This document shows, piece after piece, positions 50,484-59,107 of a stretch of DNA of 64,000 nucleotides. Origin of the DNA: CAVSIP01 sp963728075 (GTDB taxonomy: Bacteria; Actinomycetota; Actinomycetes; JAFAQI01; DASSKL01). A program made the position numbers and the translations under genes. Below the pieces are notes generated by a model. It saw nothing but the letters and a program-made list of their open reading frames with translations, searched no databases and had not been told where the DNA came from. The first letter of the stretch is position 1; the number at the start of each line of letters is the position of its first letter. The DNA is taken from NCBI GenBank assembly GCA_963728075.1, contig CAVSIP010000007.1, forward strand, positions 248,001-312,000, read 5' to 3'.

Positions 50484-51228
50484 CACGACGCCCCCGCGTG
50501 CGACCGGTGCAGGTGCTGCAGCTCGGCGAGCAGGTAGCCGAACGGCTCCGTGTGCAGGCCCCGCCTCCCCCCGGTCGGCCGCCAGGTCGTCTCCGGCACG
50601 GTGAGGGTCGCCTGCGCGACCACCGCGGTGACGTACGCGCTCCACGGCTCCTGCAACGTGGCCGGGTCAGGGGCCACGCCGTCGGCGGCGAGCCGGTCGA
50701 GCACCTCGTCGGTCTCGAACAGCTCGTCCGTGTACGGCCACAGCCGGTCCAGCGCCGCCTGCATCCGCCGGTGGCTCTCGTCGGTGCCGTCGCCGAGGCG
50801 CAGGGTCCACTGGGTGGCGTGGTCACGGTGGTAGGCCACCTCCACCGCGCCTTCGCCGCGATGGCCGCGAGTCGCTCGTCGGCGCTCGGCCGCAGCGCCT
50901 CGTACAGCGCCAGCTGGTAGGTGGAGAACAGCAGCTGCCGCGCCGTCGTCTCCGCGAAGTCGGCGTTGGGGTGCTCGACCAGCTGGCAGTTGACGAACTC
51001 GCGCTCGTCGCGCAGGTACGCCAGCGCGTCCTCGTCGCGCCCGGCCCCCTCGGCCTCGCCGGCGTACGTCAGCAGCAGGCGCGCCTGGCCGAGCAGGTCG
51101 AGCGAGAGGTTCGCCAGCGCGACGTCCTCCTCCAGCTCGGGCGCGCGCGAGACCCACTCGCCCAGCCGCTGCGCCAGCACCAGGGCGTCGTCGCCGAGCC
51201 GCAGTGCGTACGTGCCGACGTCGTTCAC
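50480..51228 (-). pseudogene. paaC: Phenylacetyl-CoA epoxidase structural subunit PaaC, one frameshift as read
   Basis: Corrected length 249 residues. VGTYALRLGDDALVLAQRL, LEEDVALANLSLDLLGQARLLL (two pieces), and after the break VEVAYHRDHATQW, LRLGDGTDESHRRM identify PaaC, the structural partner of PaaA. Near 50854 the frame changes after AAIAAKA; restoring one base (a G in a G-run) joins the two parts as KARVEVAYH, matching the family spacing. This is a deletion, unlike most indels in the window. Coupled by four-base overlaps to paaB and paaD, so probably sequence error. Confidence 0.88.
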
Positions 51229-51506
51229 AGGCGCGCACCCTCCGGCACGTCGTAGAACGTCGGGTGCCGGTACGGCTTGTCCGCGGCGGGGGCGAAGAAC
51301 GGGTCCTTCTCGTCCGGGCTGGAGGCCGTGATGGCCGCGGACGGCACGACCCAGATCGACACGCCCTCCTGCCGCCGCGTGTAGATGTCGCGGGCGGCGC
51401 GCAGCGCCAGCTGCGCGTCGGCGGCGTGCAGGCTGCCGACGTGGTTGTGCGACAGCCCGCGGCGCGGGCGGACGAACACCTCCCACAGCGGGGACTGCTC
51501 GCTCAT
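51225..51506 (-). CDS. paaB: PaaB subunit of phenylacetyl-CoA epoxidase
   Basis: A 93-residue protein with the family pattern: PLWEVFVRPRRGLSHNHVGSLHA (start), RAARDIYTRRQEGVSIWVV, and KPYRHPTFYDVP at the end. It bridges the PaaAC heterodimers. ATG overlaps the paaA stop, the stop overlaps paaC. Confidence 0.95.
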   Translation of the reverse strand: MSEQSPLWEVFVRPRRGLSHNHVGSLHAADAQLALRAARDIYTRRQEGVSIWVVPSAAITASSPDEKDPFFAPAADKPYRHPTFYDVPEGARL

Positions 51507-52459
51507 GCGGCTCCCACCTCGCTCGCCTGCTGGTGCTTCGCCGCGTACGCCGCGGCTGCCTCGCGCACCCAGGCGCCCTCGGCGTGGGCGCGCACCTTGT
51601 GCTCGAGCCGCTGCCGGTTGCAGGGGCCGTCGCCGCGCACCACCGCCTTGAACTCCGACCAGTCGATCTCGCCGACGTCGTAGTGACCGCGCTGGTCGTT
51701 CCAGCGCAGGTCCGGGTCCGGCAGGGCCAGCCCGAGGAACTCCGCCTGCGGCACGCACATGTCGACGAACCTCTGGCGCAGCTCGTCGTTGCTGAACCGC
51801 TTGATGCCCCAGGCCATCGACTGCGCGGTGTGCGGCGACTCGGCGTCGGGCGGGCCGAACATCATCAGCGACGGCCACCACCAGCGGTCGAGCGCGTCCT
51901 GCGCCATGGCGTGCTGCTCGGGCGTGCCCTTCGACAGCGTGAGCATGATCTCGAAGCCCTGCCGCTGGTGGAAGCTCTCCTCCTTGCAGATCCGCACCAT
52001 CGCCCGCGCGTACGGCCCGTAGGAGCAGCGGGTCAGCGGGATCTGGTTGATGATCGCCGCGCCGTCGACCAGCCAGCCGATGGCGCCGACGTCGGCCCAG
52101 GTGAGGGTCGGGTAGTTGAAGATCGACGAGTACTTCTGCCTGCCCGTGTGCAGCAGGTCGAGCAGCTCCTCGCGCGAGACGCCGAGCGTCTCGGCGGCGG
52201 AGTAGAGGTACAGCCCGTGCCCGGCCTCGTCCTGCACCTTGGCGATGAGGATCGCCTTGCGGCGCAGGCTGGGCGCCCGGGTGATCCAGTTGCCCTCCGG
52301 CTGCATGCCGATGATCTCGGAGTGTGCGTGCTGGGCGATCTGGCGGACGAGCGTGCGGCGGTAGTCGTCGGGCATCCAGTCGCGCGGCTCGATGCGCTGG
52401 TCCTCGGCGATGACGCGGTCGAACTCCGCCTCGAGCTCCGGTATTTTCCGACCAGACAT
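51503..52459 (-). CDS. paaA: Phenylacetyl-CoA epoxidase catalytic subunit PaaA
   Basis: A 318-residue diiron oxygenase that epoxidises phenylacetyl-CoA. Diiron ligand motifs are KVQDEAGHGLYL near residue 80, RAMVRICKEESFHQRQGFE near 155 in two parts, together with HAHSEIIGMQPEGNW and FNYPTLTWADVG. The ATG at 52459 (MSGRKIPELE) is used; 14 further in-frame codons upstream fall in the divergent promoter. First gene of paaABCDE. Confidence 0.95.
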   Translation of the reverse strand: MSGRKIPELEAEFDRVIAEDQRIEPRDWMPDDYRRTLVRQIAQHAHSEIIGMQPEGNWITRAPSLRRKAILIAKVQDEAGHGLYLYSAAETLGVSREELLDLLHTGRQKYSSIFNYPTLTWADVGAIGWLVDGAAIINQIPLTRCSYGPYARAMVRICKEESFHQRQGFEIMLTLSKGTPEQHAMAQDALDRWWWPSLMMFGPPDAESPHTAQSMAWGIKRFSNDELRQRFVDMCVPQAEFLGLALPDPDLRWNDQRGHYDVGEIDWSEFKAVVRGDGPCNRQRLEHKVRAHAEGAWVREAAAAYAAKHQQASEVGAA

Positions 52460-52471
52460 TCGGTAAGTGTC
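52455..52471. promoter_or_regulatory. Candidate PaaR-type operator
   Basis: GACA-TTCGGTAAG-TGTC, imperfect palindrome spanning the paaA start codon in the 29-base gap to the divergent tetR. Position suits control of both genes. Confidence 0.4.
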
Positions 52472-52488
52472 CGCGAGGGAGTGGCCGC

Positions 52489-53091
52489 ATGTCAACGACA
52501 CCGCCGGTCCGCCGGCCCGGCCGCCCGCCCCGCCACACGCCCGAGGCGCTGCTCGGCCTCGTGGTCGGCGAGTTCATCGCCCGGGGCTACGACGCGACGA
52601 CCATGGACGACCTGGCGCGCGTGACCGGGTTGACGAAGTCGTCGTTCTACCACCACGTGGAGGGCAAGGAGCACCTGCTGCGCCTCGCGGTGGCGCGGGC
52701 GGTCGACGCGCTGGAGGCGGTCCTCGACGAGCCCGCGAGCACGACCGGTCGGGCCGTCGACCGGCTCGAGCACGCCGTGCGCCGCAGCGTCGAGGTGCTC
52801 GTCGCCGAGCTGCCGTACGTCACGCTGCTGCTGCGCGTACGGGGCAACACCACGACCGAGCGCTGGGCCCTGCAGCGTCGCCGGGAGCTGGACCGGCGGA
52901 CGGCGGCCCTGGTGGCGGCGGCCGCGGCCGACGGGGACGTCCGCGCGGACGTCGACCCGCTCGTGGTCACCCGGCTGCTGTTCGGGATGGTCAACTCCGT
53001 CACGGAGTGGTACCGCCCCGGCCGCGTGCCGCCGGCGGCGGTCGTCGATGCCGTCGTGACGGTCGCCTTCGAGGGGCTGCGGGCCCGCTGA
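52489..53091 (+). CDS. TetR-family regulator, probable PaaR
   Basis: A 200-residue regulator. The HTH lies at about residues 38-60 (TTMDDLARVTGLTKSSFYHHV in two parts). It is transcribed divergently from paaA with 29 bases between start codons, the arrangement of PaaR repressors that respond to phenylacetyl-CoA in actinobacteria. The C-terminal domain ends with VNSVTEWYRPGR, often seen in this group. Ligand is inferred from context. Confidence 0.85.
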   Translation: MSTTPPVRRPGRPPRHTPEALLGLVVGEFIARGYDATTMDDLARVTGLTKSSFYHHVEGKEHLLRLAVARAVDALEAVLDEPASTTGRAVDRLEHAVRRSVEVLVAELPYVTLLLRVRGNTTTERWALQRRRELDRRTAALVAAAAADGDVRADVDPLVVTRLLFGMVNSVTEWYRPGRVPPAAVVDAVVTVAFEGLRAR

Positions 53092-53157
53092 CCGCTGCGT
53101 CCACAGATCCGTCGCACGGGGGTCACACGCGGCGCCCGTGACCGCAGGCTGCCCGGC

Positions 53158-54168
53158 ATGACCTCATCTCGCGAGCCGGTCCGGGTCCGGCTGTCCGGGC
53201 CGCTGCAGCTCGTCGCCGCGATCCCGGCGATGCTCGGCTTCCACCCCACCGACAGCGTGGTGATCATCGGTCTGCGCGGTGAGCCCCGCCGCCGGGTGCA
53301 CTGGACGGTACGGGCCGACTGCGCCGACGCGTTCGCGCGACCGGCCGGTGTCGCACGATGGCTGGCGCCGTACCGCTGCGACGAGGTGGTGCTGACCGTC
53401 TTCAGCGCCGCCGCTGCCGAGTCGCGGCCACAGGTCGACGCGCTGGCGGCCGCGCTGCGGGACGTCGGCCTGCTCGTCGCGGAGGCCGGGTTCGTCACAG
53501 CCGGCCGCTGGCGGTCCTACCTGTGTGACGACGCCGCGTGCTGCCCGGCTGAGGGGACACCGCTGCCGGACGGCCCCTCGCCCGTCGCCGTCGCACACGC
53601 GGTGCAGGACGGTCGCGCGGTGCTGCCCGACCGGGAGGCGCTCGCCTCCTCGATCCGCCCGGACGCCTCCCGGACCGGCGCGTCGATGGACCAGGCGGTC
53701 GACCGGGTCCTGCAGGAGCAGGCGGGTGCCGGCCGCGGCATCCCCCCGGAGGAGACCGTGGCCGGGTTCGGCGCAGCGCGTGCCCGGTACGCCGATCCGC
53801 CGGCCACGCTCGACCGCGACGAGGCGGCCCGCCTGGCCGTCGGGCTGCTCGAGGTGGCGGCGCGTGACGCGCTGCTCCCGCTGTGCACCGACCCGGAGGA
53901 CGACGCGCTGTACGCGCTGCTCCACGACCTGTGCCGCCTGACGCCGCCGTACGCCAACGCGCCCGCGGCCACCCTGCTCGCCGCGGCGGCGTACTCGCGA
54001 GGGGACGGCGCGCTCGCCAATGTGGCCGTCGACCAGGCGCTGGAGGCCGATCCCGGCTACCGGATGGCGCTGCTGCTCAGTGATGCACTGGCGCGTCTGG
54101 TTCCGCCGCCGCAGGTGCGGGCTGCTCTGGCGGCGCAGCCGCTGCCGGACGCGGCAGCCGAACGGTGA
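53158..54168 (+). CDS. DUF4192 protein
   Basis: A 336-residue actinobacterial DUF4192 protein: LVAAIPAMLGFHPTDSVVIIGL at the start (two pieces), YRCDEVVLTVFSAAA, WRSYLCDDAACCP, and a helical C-terminus (AAYSRGDGALANVAVDQAL). It is common in the group, function unknown. The last 92 bases overlap the convergent histidine kinase gene. Confidence 0.85.
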   Translation: MTSSREPVRVRLSGPLQLVAAIPAMLGFHPTDSVVIIGLRGEPRRRVHWTVRADCADAFARPAGVARWLAPYRCDEVVLTVFSAAAAESRPQVDALAAALRDVGLLVAEAGFVTAGRWRSYLCDDAACCPAEGTPLPDGPSPVAVAHAVQDGRAVLPDREALASSIRPDASRTGASMDQAVDRVLQEQAGAGRGIPPEETVAGFGAARARYADPPATLDRDEAARLAVGLLEVAARDALLPLCTDPEDDALYALLHDLCRLTPPYANAPAATLLAAAAYSRGDGALANVAVDQALEADPGYRMALLLSDALARLVPPPQVRAALAAQPLPDAAAER

Positions 54169-55624
54169 ACACCGTGCGTCCCGGCCGGCTCTCGACGGAG
54201 ACCGTGCCGCCGTGGGCCGCCACGACCGCGGTGACGATCGCGAGCCCCAGGCCGGTGCTGCCCGCGACGCGCGACCGGGAGGTGTCCGCGCGGACGAAGC
54301 GCTCGAACACCCGCTGCTGCAGGGCGGGCGGGATCCCCGGGCCGTCGTCCGCCACGGTGAGGGCCACCGCCGACGGCTCCTCGGCCACGGCGACCGTCAC
54401 CGTGGTCCCGGGCGGGGTGTGCGACCGCGCGTTGGTCAGCAGGTTGGCGAGCACCTGGTGCAGGCGGTGGTCGTCACCCTCCACGGTCACCGGCTCGTCG
54501 GGCAGCTCCAGCACCCACCGGTGGTCCGGTCCGGCCGCCCGCGCGTCGCTGGTGGCGTCGATCGCGAGCCGCGTCACGTCCACGGTCTCCCGGGCCAGCG
54601 GCCGGCCGGCGTCCAGCCGGGCCAGCAGCAGCAGGTCGTCGACGAGCGCTGCCATCCGGCGCGACTCCGAGTCGACCCGTCCCAGGGCGAAGGTGAGCTC
54701 GTCGGACCCCTCGGCCTGGCGGCGGGCCAGCTCCGCGTAGGAGCGGATCGCGGCCAGGGGCGTGCGCAGCTCGTGGCTGGCGTCCGCGACGAACTGCCGC
54801 AGCCGGTCCTCACTCGCCTGCCGGGCGGTCAGCGCTCCCTCGACGTGGGCCAGCATGTGGTTGAACGCGTACCCGACCTGCCCCACCTCGGTACGGGGAT
54901 CCGCCTCCTCGACCCCCGAGGGCATGCTCACCTCTCCGGTCGCGAGCGGCGTGTCGGCGACCCGCATGGCCGTGGCGGCGACCCGGCGCAGGGGGCGCAG
55001 GGACAGCCCCACCCAGAACGCGCCGGCGATGCCCGTCGCCAGCAGCCCGACGGCGAACACGACGAGGTCGACGGCCTGCAGCCGGTGCACGGTCGCCTCG
55101 ACGCTGTCCATCGGCAGTCCGGTGACCAGCACGTCACCGTCCTGGCCCGTCACCGCGCGGACCCGGTAGTGCCCGAGGCCGGTCAGCTCCACGGTCCTCG
55201 ACGTCCCGTCCGGCGGCAACGCCGCCAGCCGGGCGCTGTCGCGCGCGGGCAGCTTGGGCGTGTGCAGGCTCACCTGGCCGTCCGTGTGGGCGATGACGGC
55301 CGCGTCGGTGACCTGACCGCCGACGACCCGCGCCCCGAGCGTGCCCACCGCCTGGCCGCGCAGGTCAGCGCTGGCGAACTGCTCGTCGTCATCATCAGTG
55401 GCCGGGATCCCCCCCGGGTGCTCGAGGCTCAGCGCGAACCCTGCGCCGGCCTCGGACAGCTGCTGGTCCAGCCGGTCCACCAGGAAGCTGTGCAGCGCCA
55501 CCGTGGTCACCACGCCGATGACGCTGCACATCACGACGAGCAGCGCGAGCAAACCGGCGATCAGGCGGGCGCGCAGCGTACGGCGGGCCCTCCAGGCGCG
55601 CAGCCGCTCGGTTGCCGGGGCCAC
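54077..55624 (-). CDS. Sensor histidine kinase
   Basis: A 515-residue membrane kinase. TM1 about residues 20-44, an extracytoplasmic sensor of about 140 residues, TM2 about 188-210, HAMP, H-box ASHELRTPLAAIRSY near 290, N-box LANLLTNARSHT, G1 DDGPGIP and G2 STGLGLAIV. It phosphorylates the response regulator upstream. GTG at 55624 starts two bases after that gene's stop. The Pro/Ala-rich tail overlaps the DUF4192 gene. The signal is unknown; its neighbours suggest redox or iron. Confidence 0.9.
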   Translation of the reverse strand: MAPATERLRAWRARRTLRARLIAGLLALLVVMCSVIGVVTTVALHSFLVDRLDQQLSEAGAGFALSLEHPGGIPATDDDDEQFASADLRGQAVGTLGARVVGGQVTDAAVIAHTDGQVSLHTPKLPARDSARLAALPPDGTSRTVELTGLGHYRVRAVTGQDGDVLVTGLPMDSVEATVHRLQAVDLVVFAVGLLATGIAGAFWVGLSLRPLRRVAATAMRVADTPLATGEVSMPSGVEEADPRTEVGQVGYAFNHMLAHVEGALTARQASEDRLRQFVADASHELRTPLAAIRSYAELARRQAEGSDELTFALGRVDSESRRMAALVDDLLLLARLDAGRPLARETVDVTRLAIDATSDARAAGPDHRWVLELPDEPVTVEGDDHRLHQVLANLLTNARSHTPPGTTVTVAVAEEPSAVALTVADDGPGIPPALQQRVFERFVRADTSRSRVAGSTGLGLAIVTAVVAAHGGTVSVESRPGRTVFTVRLPRPAAAAPPEQPAPAAAEPDAPVHH

Positions 55625-55626
55625 GG

Positions 55627-56343
55627 TCAGCTCGCCGGCTTGAGCACGTACCCGACTCCGCGCACGGTGTGGATCAACGGATCGCGGCCGGCGTCGATCT
55701 TCTTGCGCAGGTAGCTGATGTAGAGCTCCACCACGTGCGCCTGCCCGCCGAAGTCGTAGTTCCAGACCCGGTCGAGGATCTGCGCCTTCGACAGCACCCG
55801 GCGGGGGTTGCGCATGAGGAAGCGCAGCAGCTCGAACTCGGTGGCGGTGAGCTCGACGAGGTCGCCCGCCCGGCGCACCTCGCGTGCCTCCTCGTCCATC
55901 GTCAGGTCGCCGACCTGCAGCGTGCTTCCCGTCTGCTGGCGGGCGATGCCCGCCCGGCGCAGCAGCCCGCGCAGCCGCGCGACGACCTCCTCCAGCGAGA
56001 ACGGCTTGGTGACGTAGTCGTCGCCGCCGGCGGTGATGCCTGCGATGCGGTCCTCGACGGCGTCCTTGGCGGTGAGGAACAGCACGCAGACGTGCGGGGT
56101 CTCCCCACGCAGCCGCCGCATGACCTCCAGGCCGTCGAAGTCCGGCAGCATCACGTCGAGGACGACGGCGTCGGGGCGGAACTCCCGGCCCGCGCGGACC
56201 GCCTCCTGGCCGGTGCCGGCGGTCTGCACGTCCCAGCCCTCGTACCGTAGGACGCTGGCCAGCACCTCGGCGAGGTTCGGCTCGTCGTCGACGACGAGCA
56301 CCCGTACGGCGCTGCCGTCGGTACGCGTCAGCTGGCTGGTCAC
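55627..56343 (-). CDS. OmpR/PhoB-family response regulator
   Basis: A 238-residue regulator: receiver with VVDDE (residues 18-21), phosphoacceptor Asp63 (VVLDVMLP), conserved Thr in LFLTAK and Lys in TKPFS, then a winged-helix DNA-binding domain ending YLRKKIDAGRDPLIHTVRGVGY (two parts). GTG at 56343. Divergent from the ferric-reductase-like gene, with direct repeats between. Confidence 0.92.
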   Translation of the reverse strand: MTSQLTRTDGSAVRVLVVDDEPNLAEVLASVLRYEGWDVQTAGTGQEAVRAGREFRPDAVVLDVMLPDFDGLEVMRRLRGETPHVCVLFLTAKDAVEDRIAGITAGGDDYVTKPFSLEEVVARLRGLLRRAGIARQQTGSTLQVGDLTMDEEAREVRRAGDLVELTATEFELLRFLMRNPRRVLSKAQILDRVWNYDFGGQAHVVELYISYLRKKIDAGRDPLIHTVRGVGYVLKPAS

Positions 56344-56393
56344 GCGTCCAGCATCGCCCGTGCACGCGCGGCTGCGTAGAGCAGATGGCTCTC

Positions 56394-56421
56394 TCAGAGA
56401 AAGTTCAGAGGCGGGTCTGAG
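56394..56421 (+). promoter_or_regulatory. Triple 11-bp-spaced direct repeat, probable response-regulator binding site
   Basis: TCAGAG at 56394, TCAGAG at 56405 and TCTGAG at 56416, each 11 bases apart (one helical turn), the format bound by OmpR/PhoB-type regulators. It lies between the regulator start (56343) and the reductase start (56455). A TTGCAC at 56424 follows and may be the -35. Confidence 0.55.
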
Positions 56422-56454
56422 GCTTGCACAAGGTGCTCCGGGAACCGTTGTGTC

Positions 56455-57792
56455 GTGGCCACCTCCGTTCGCGCTGTCCACGTCCCGCGGGACGCGGCGC
56501 TGCTGCTCGCGCTGGCCACGGCCGGCGGCGTGGCGGTCATCGGCTGGTGGTGGGCCGACACCCCCGCCGTGCACGGGGTCGGTGACTGGCTCACCAACGC
56601 CGGGCGGATCACCGGTCTCGTGGCCGGGTACCTGCTCGCGCTGCTGCTCCTGCTCATGGCCCGGATACCGGTGCTCGAGCACCGCGTGGGTGCCGACCGG
56701 CTGGCGCGCTGGCACGCGTCGGTGGGGCGGTACGCCATCCCCATGCTGGTCGCCCACGGTCTGCTCGTCTGGTGGGGCTACGCGGTCTCCGCCCACACCG
56801 GCCTGGTGCACCAGGGCAGCAGCCTGCTGCTCACCTACCCGGACGTCCTCATGGCGACGGTGGCGGCGCTGCTGCTCGTGGGCGTGGGCTCCTTCTCCGC
56901 CCGGGCCGCGCGCCGCAAGCTGCGCTACGAGACCTGGTACTACCTGCACCTGTACACCTACCTGGCGGTCGCGCTCAGCTTCGCGCACACGTTCGCGACG
57001 GGGCAGGACTTCATCACGCACCCGTTCGCCCGGGTGCTGTGGTCGGCGCTGTACGTCGTCGCGGTCGCCGCGGTGCTCTGGTACCGGATCGCCACCCCGC
57101 TGTACCGCACCTGGCGGCACCGCATGGTCGTCGACCGGGTGGACCGGGAGGGGCACGACGTCGTCTCGATCGTGCTGCGCGGGCACTACCTGGACGAGCT
57201 CGACCCTCGGCCCGGGCAGTTCCTGCGGCTGCGTTTTCTGGCCCGCGGGCGCTGGTGGGCGAGCCACCCGTTCTCGCTGTCGGCTCCCCGGCACGGTGAC
57301 CGGTTGCGCGTGACCGTCAAGGCACTGGGCGACCAGACGGCCACCATGCACCGGGTGCGCAAGGGGACCCCGGTCCTCGTCGAGGGGCCCTATGGAGCGC
57401 TTACCGCCGAGCGGCGGACGCGGCGCAAGGTGCTGCTCCTCGCCGGCGGTATCGGCATCACGCCGCTGCGCGCGCTGTTCCAGACGCTACCCGCAGGGCC
57501 CGGGGAGCTGACGCTCGTCCACCGCGTCGAGACCGACCGGGACGCCGTGTTCCAGCGTGAGCTGGACTCCCTCGCCCAGCGGCGCCACCAGCAGGTGCAC
57601 GTGCTGCCGGGGCCGGTGGGCAGCGTCAACGACGTCCTCGTCGGGGCCAGGCTGGCCGCCCTCGTCCCCGACCTGACCGACCACGACGTGTACGTCTGCG
57701 GGCCGCCCGGGTTCACCGCGGCGGCGCTCGCGGCGCTGCGGCGGCTCGGGGTCGGCCCCAACCACGTGCACGTCGAGAACTTCGCCTTCTGA
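56455..57792 (+). CDS. Ferric-reductase-like transmembrane flavocytochrome
   Basis: A 445-residue protein. Six hydrophobic helices in residues 10-205 include His residues in RLARWHASVG, IPMLVAHGLL, YYLHLYTYLA and LSFAHTF, fit for two b-hemes. The C-terminal half is a ferredoxin-NADP reductase fold (FAD: SHPFSLSAP; NAD(P): LLLAGGIGITPLRALF, VYVCGPPGF). It moves cytosolic NAD(P)H electrons across the membrane. GTG start. It is followed by fmn-binding and apbE genes, suggesting electrons pass to a covalently flavinylated protein. Confidence 0.9.
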   Translation: MATSVRAVHVPRDAALLLALATAGGVAVIGWWWADTPAVHGVGDWLTNAGRITGLVAGYLLALLLLLMARIPVLEHRVGADRLARWHASVGRYAIPMLVAHGLLVWWGYAVSAHTGLVHQGSSLLLTYPDVLMATVAALLLVGVGSFSARAARRKLRYETWYYLHLYTYLAVALSFAHTFATGQDFITHPFARVLWSALYVVAVAAVLWYRIATPLYRTWRHRMVVDRVDREGHDVVSIVLRGHYLDELDPRPGQFLRLRFLARGRWWASHPFSLSAPRHGDRLRVTVKALGDQTATMHRVRKGTPVLVEGPYGALTAERRTRRKVLLLAGGIGITPLRALFQTLPAGPGELTLVHRVETDRDAVFQRELDSLAQRRHQQVHVLPGPVGSVNDVLVGARLAALVPDLTDHDVYVCGPPGFTAAALAALRRLGVGPNHVHVENFAF

Positions 57793-57812
57793 TCCCGGAG
57801 AGGACCCTGCCG

Positions 57813-58292
57813 ATGCGCCGCGCCATTCTCGCCGTCGTCTCGACGGTCGTCGGCCTCATGCTGCTGCTCGGCTTCAAGACGCAGGCGCCCGGGAGCCCGA
57901 CGACCCCGCCCGCTGCTCTCGCCGGCTCCACCGGCTCCACCGGGTCCGGCGGCGCTGCGGCTACCCAGGGCTCGGCGGGCAAGGCGCCGGCGCCGTCTCG
58001 TTCTGCTGCCTCCTCGACGAAGACCGTCAGCGGCGACACCGAGCAGACGCCGTACGGGCCGGTGCAGGTGCAGGTGCAGGCGCGGGGCGGGAAGATCGTC
58101 GACATCCGGGCGCTGCAGCTGCCGCAGGGCTTCCAGCGGGACCTGGAGATCGACCGGTACGCGGTGCCCCAGCTCCGGCAGGAGGCGCTGCAGGCGCAGT
58201 CGGCCCACATCGACATGGTGTCCGGCGCGACGTACACCTCGGACGGCTACATCCGGTCGCTGCAGTCCGCACTCGACCAGCTGCACGGCTGA
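57813..58292 (+). CDS. FMN-binding domain protein, membrane anchored
   Basis: A 159-residue protein: N-terminal hydrophobic segment (residues 4-22), Ser/Gly/Thr linker (about 28-75), and an FMN-binding domain. The flavinylation motif SGAT (137-140, in MVSGATYTSDGY) should attach FMN covalently to Thr140. ApbE, encoded 2 bases downstream, is the enzyme that does this. Likely electron acceptor of the upstream reductase, outside the cell membrane. Confidence 0.9.
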   Translation: MRRAILAVVSTVVGLMLLLGFKTQAPGSPTTPPAALAGSTGSTGSGGAAATQGSAGKAPAPSRSAASSTKTVSGDTEQTPYGPVQVQVQARGGKIVDIRALQLPQGFQRDLEIDRYAVPQLRQEALQAQSAHIDMVSGATYTSDGYIRSLQSALDQLHG

Positions 58293-58294
58293 CC

Positions 58295-59062
58295 GTGACG
58301 CTGCGCACGATCGAGGTGATGGGCACGGTGGTCACCCTCGACGTGCGGCGGCCCGCCGTCGACGCCGGCCGGACGGAGCAGGCCTTCGACGCCGTGGAGC
58401 GGTGGCTGCGCAGCGTCGACGAGACCTTCTCCACGTACCGGCCGGACTCCCCGGTCAGCCGGCTGCGCCGCGGCGAGATCGCGTTGGCCGACTGCGACCC
58501 GGACGTCGCCACCGTCCTCGGTCTGTGCGCGGACGCCACCACCCGCACCGACGGCTACTTCTCGGCGATGGCGGACGGACAGCTCGACCCCACCGGCCTG
58601 GTGAAGGGGTGGGCCGCGCAGCGCGGGGTGGAGCTGCTGCGGGCCGCCGGGCTCACCGACTTCGCGGTCAACGCGGGCGGTGACGTCGCCTGTGCCGGGG
58701 AGCCGGAACCCGGCAAGCCCTGGCGCGTCGGCGTCGCCGACCCGCACCGCCGCGGGTCGCTCGTGACCGTGGTCAGCGTCCGGGACGCCGCCGTGGCCAC
58801 GTCCGCGGTCAACGAGCGGGGGCTGCACGTGCTCGACCCGCACACCGGCCGGCCGGCGACCACGGTCGCCAGCGTGACCGTCGTCGGCCCCGACCTCACC
58901 GAGGCGGACGCGTACGCCACGGCCGGCCTGGCCGGCCCCAGCCCGGTCCTCGCCTGGCTCGACCGGGCGCCGGGGTACGAGGCGCTGACGGTCGCCGCGG
59001 ACGGCTCGTTGTGGTGGAGCCCAGGGTTCCCGGCCGTCGCCGACGGTCTCAGCGAACGCTGA
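58295..59062 (+). CDS. apbE: FAD:protein FMN transferase ApbE
   Basis: A 255-residue flavin transferase. Motifs: MGTVVTLDV, DETFSTYRPDS, DPTGLVKGWAAQRG, NAGGDVACAG and ATSAVNERG, all family positions. It splits FAD and links FMN to Thr in the SGAT motif of the preceding protein. No signal peptide is obvious, unlike many ApbE lipoproteins, so it acts inside or uses a non-standard route. GTG start, coupled to the upstream gene. Confidence 0.92.
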   Translation: MTLRTIEVMGTVVTLDVRRPAVDAGRTEQAFDAVERWLRSVDETFSTYRPDSPVSRLRRGEIALADCDPDVATVLGLCADATTRTDGYFSAMADGQLDPTGLVKGWAAQRGVELLRAAGLTDFAVNAGGDVACAGEPEPGKPWRVGVADPHRRGSLVTVVSVRDAAVATSAVNERGLHVLDPHTGRPATTVASVTVVGPDLTEADAYATAGLAGPSPVLAWLDRAPGYEALTVAADGSLWWSPGFPAVADGLSER

Positions 59063-59107
59063 GGCTTCGCGGAGGGTTCTCCCAGGCGCGCGGCGCACGG
59101 TAGAGAC

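Noticed and set aside
59048..59063. CTCAGCG-AA-CGCTGAG as a terminator after apbE
   Set aside because: The two-base loop is too tight for that stem and it overlaps the apbE stop codon.
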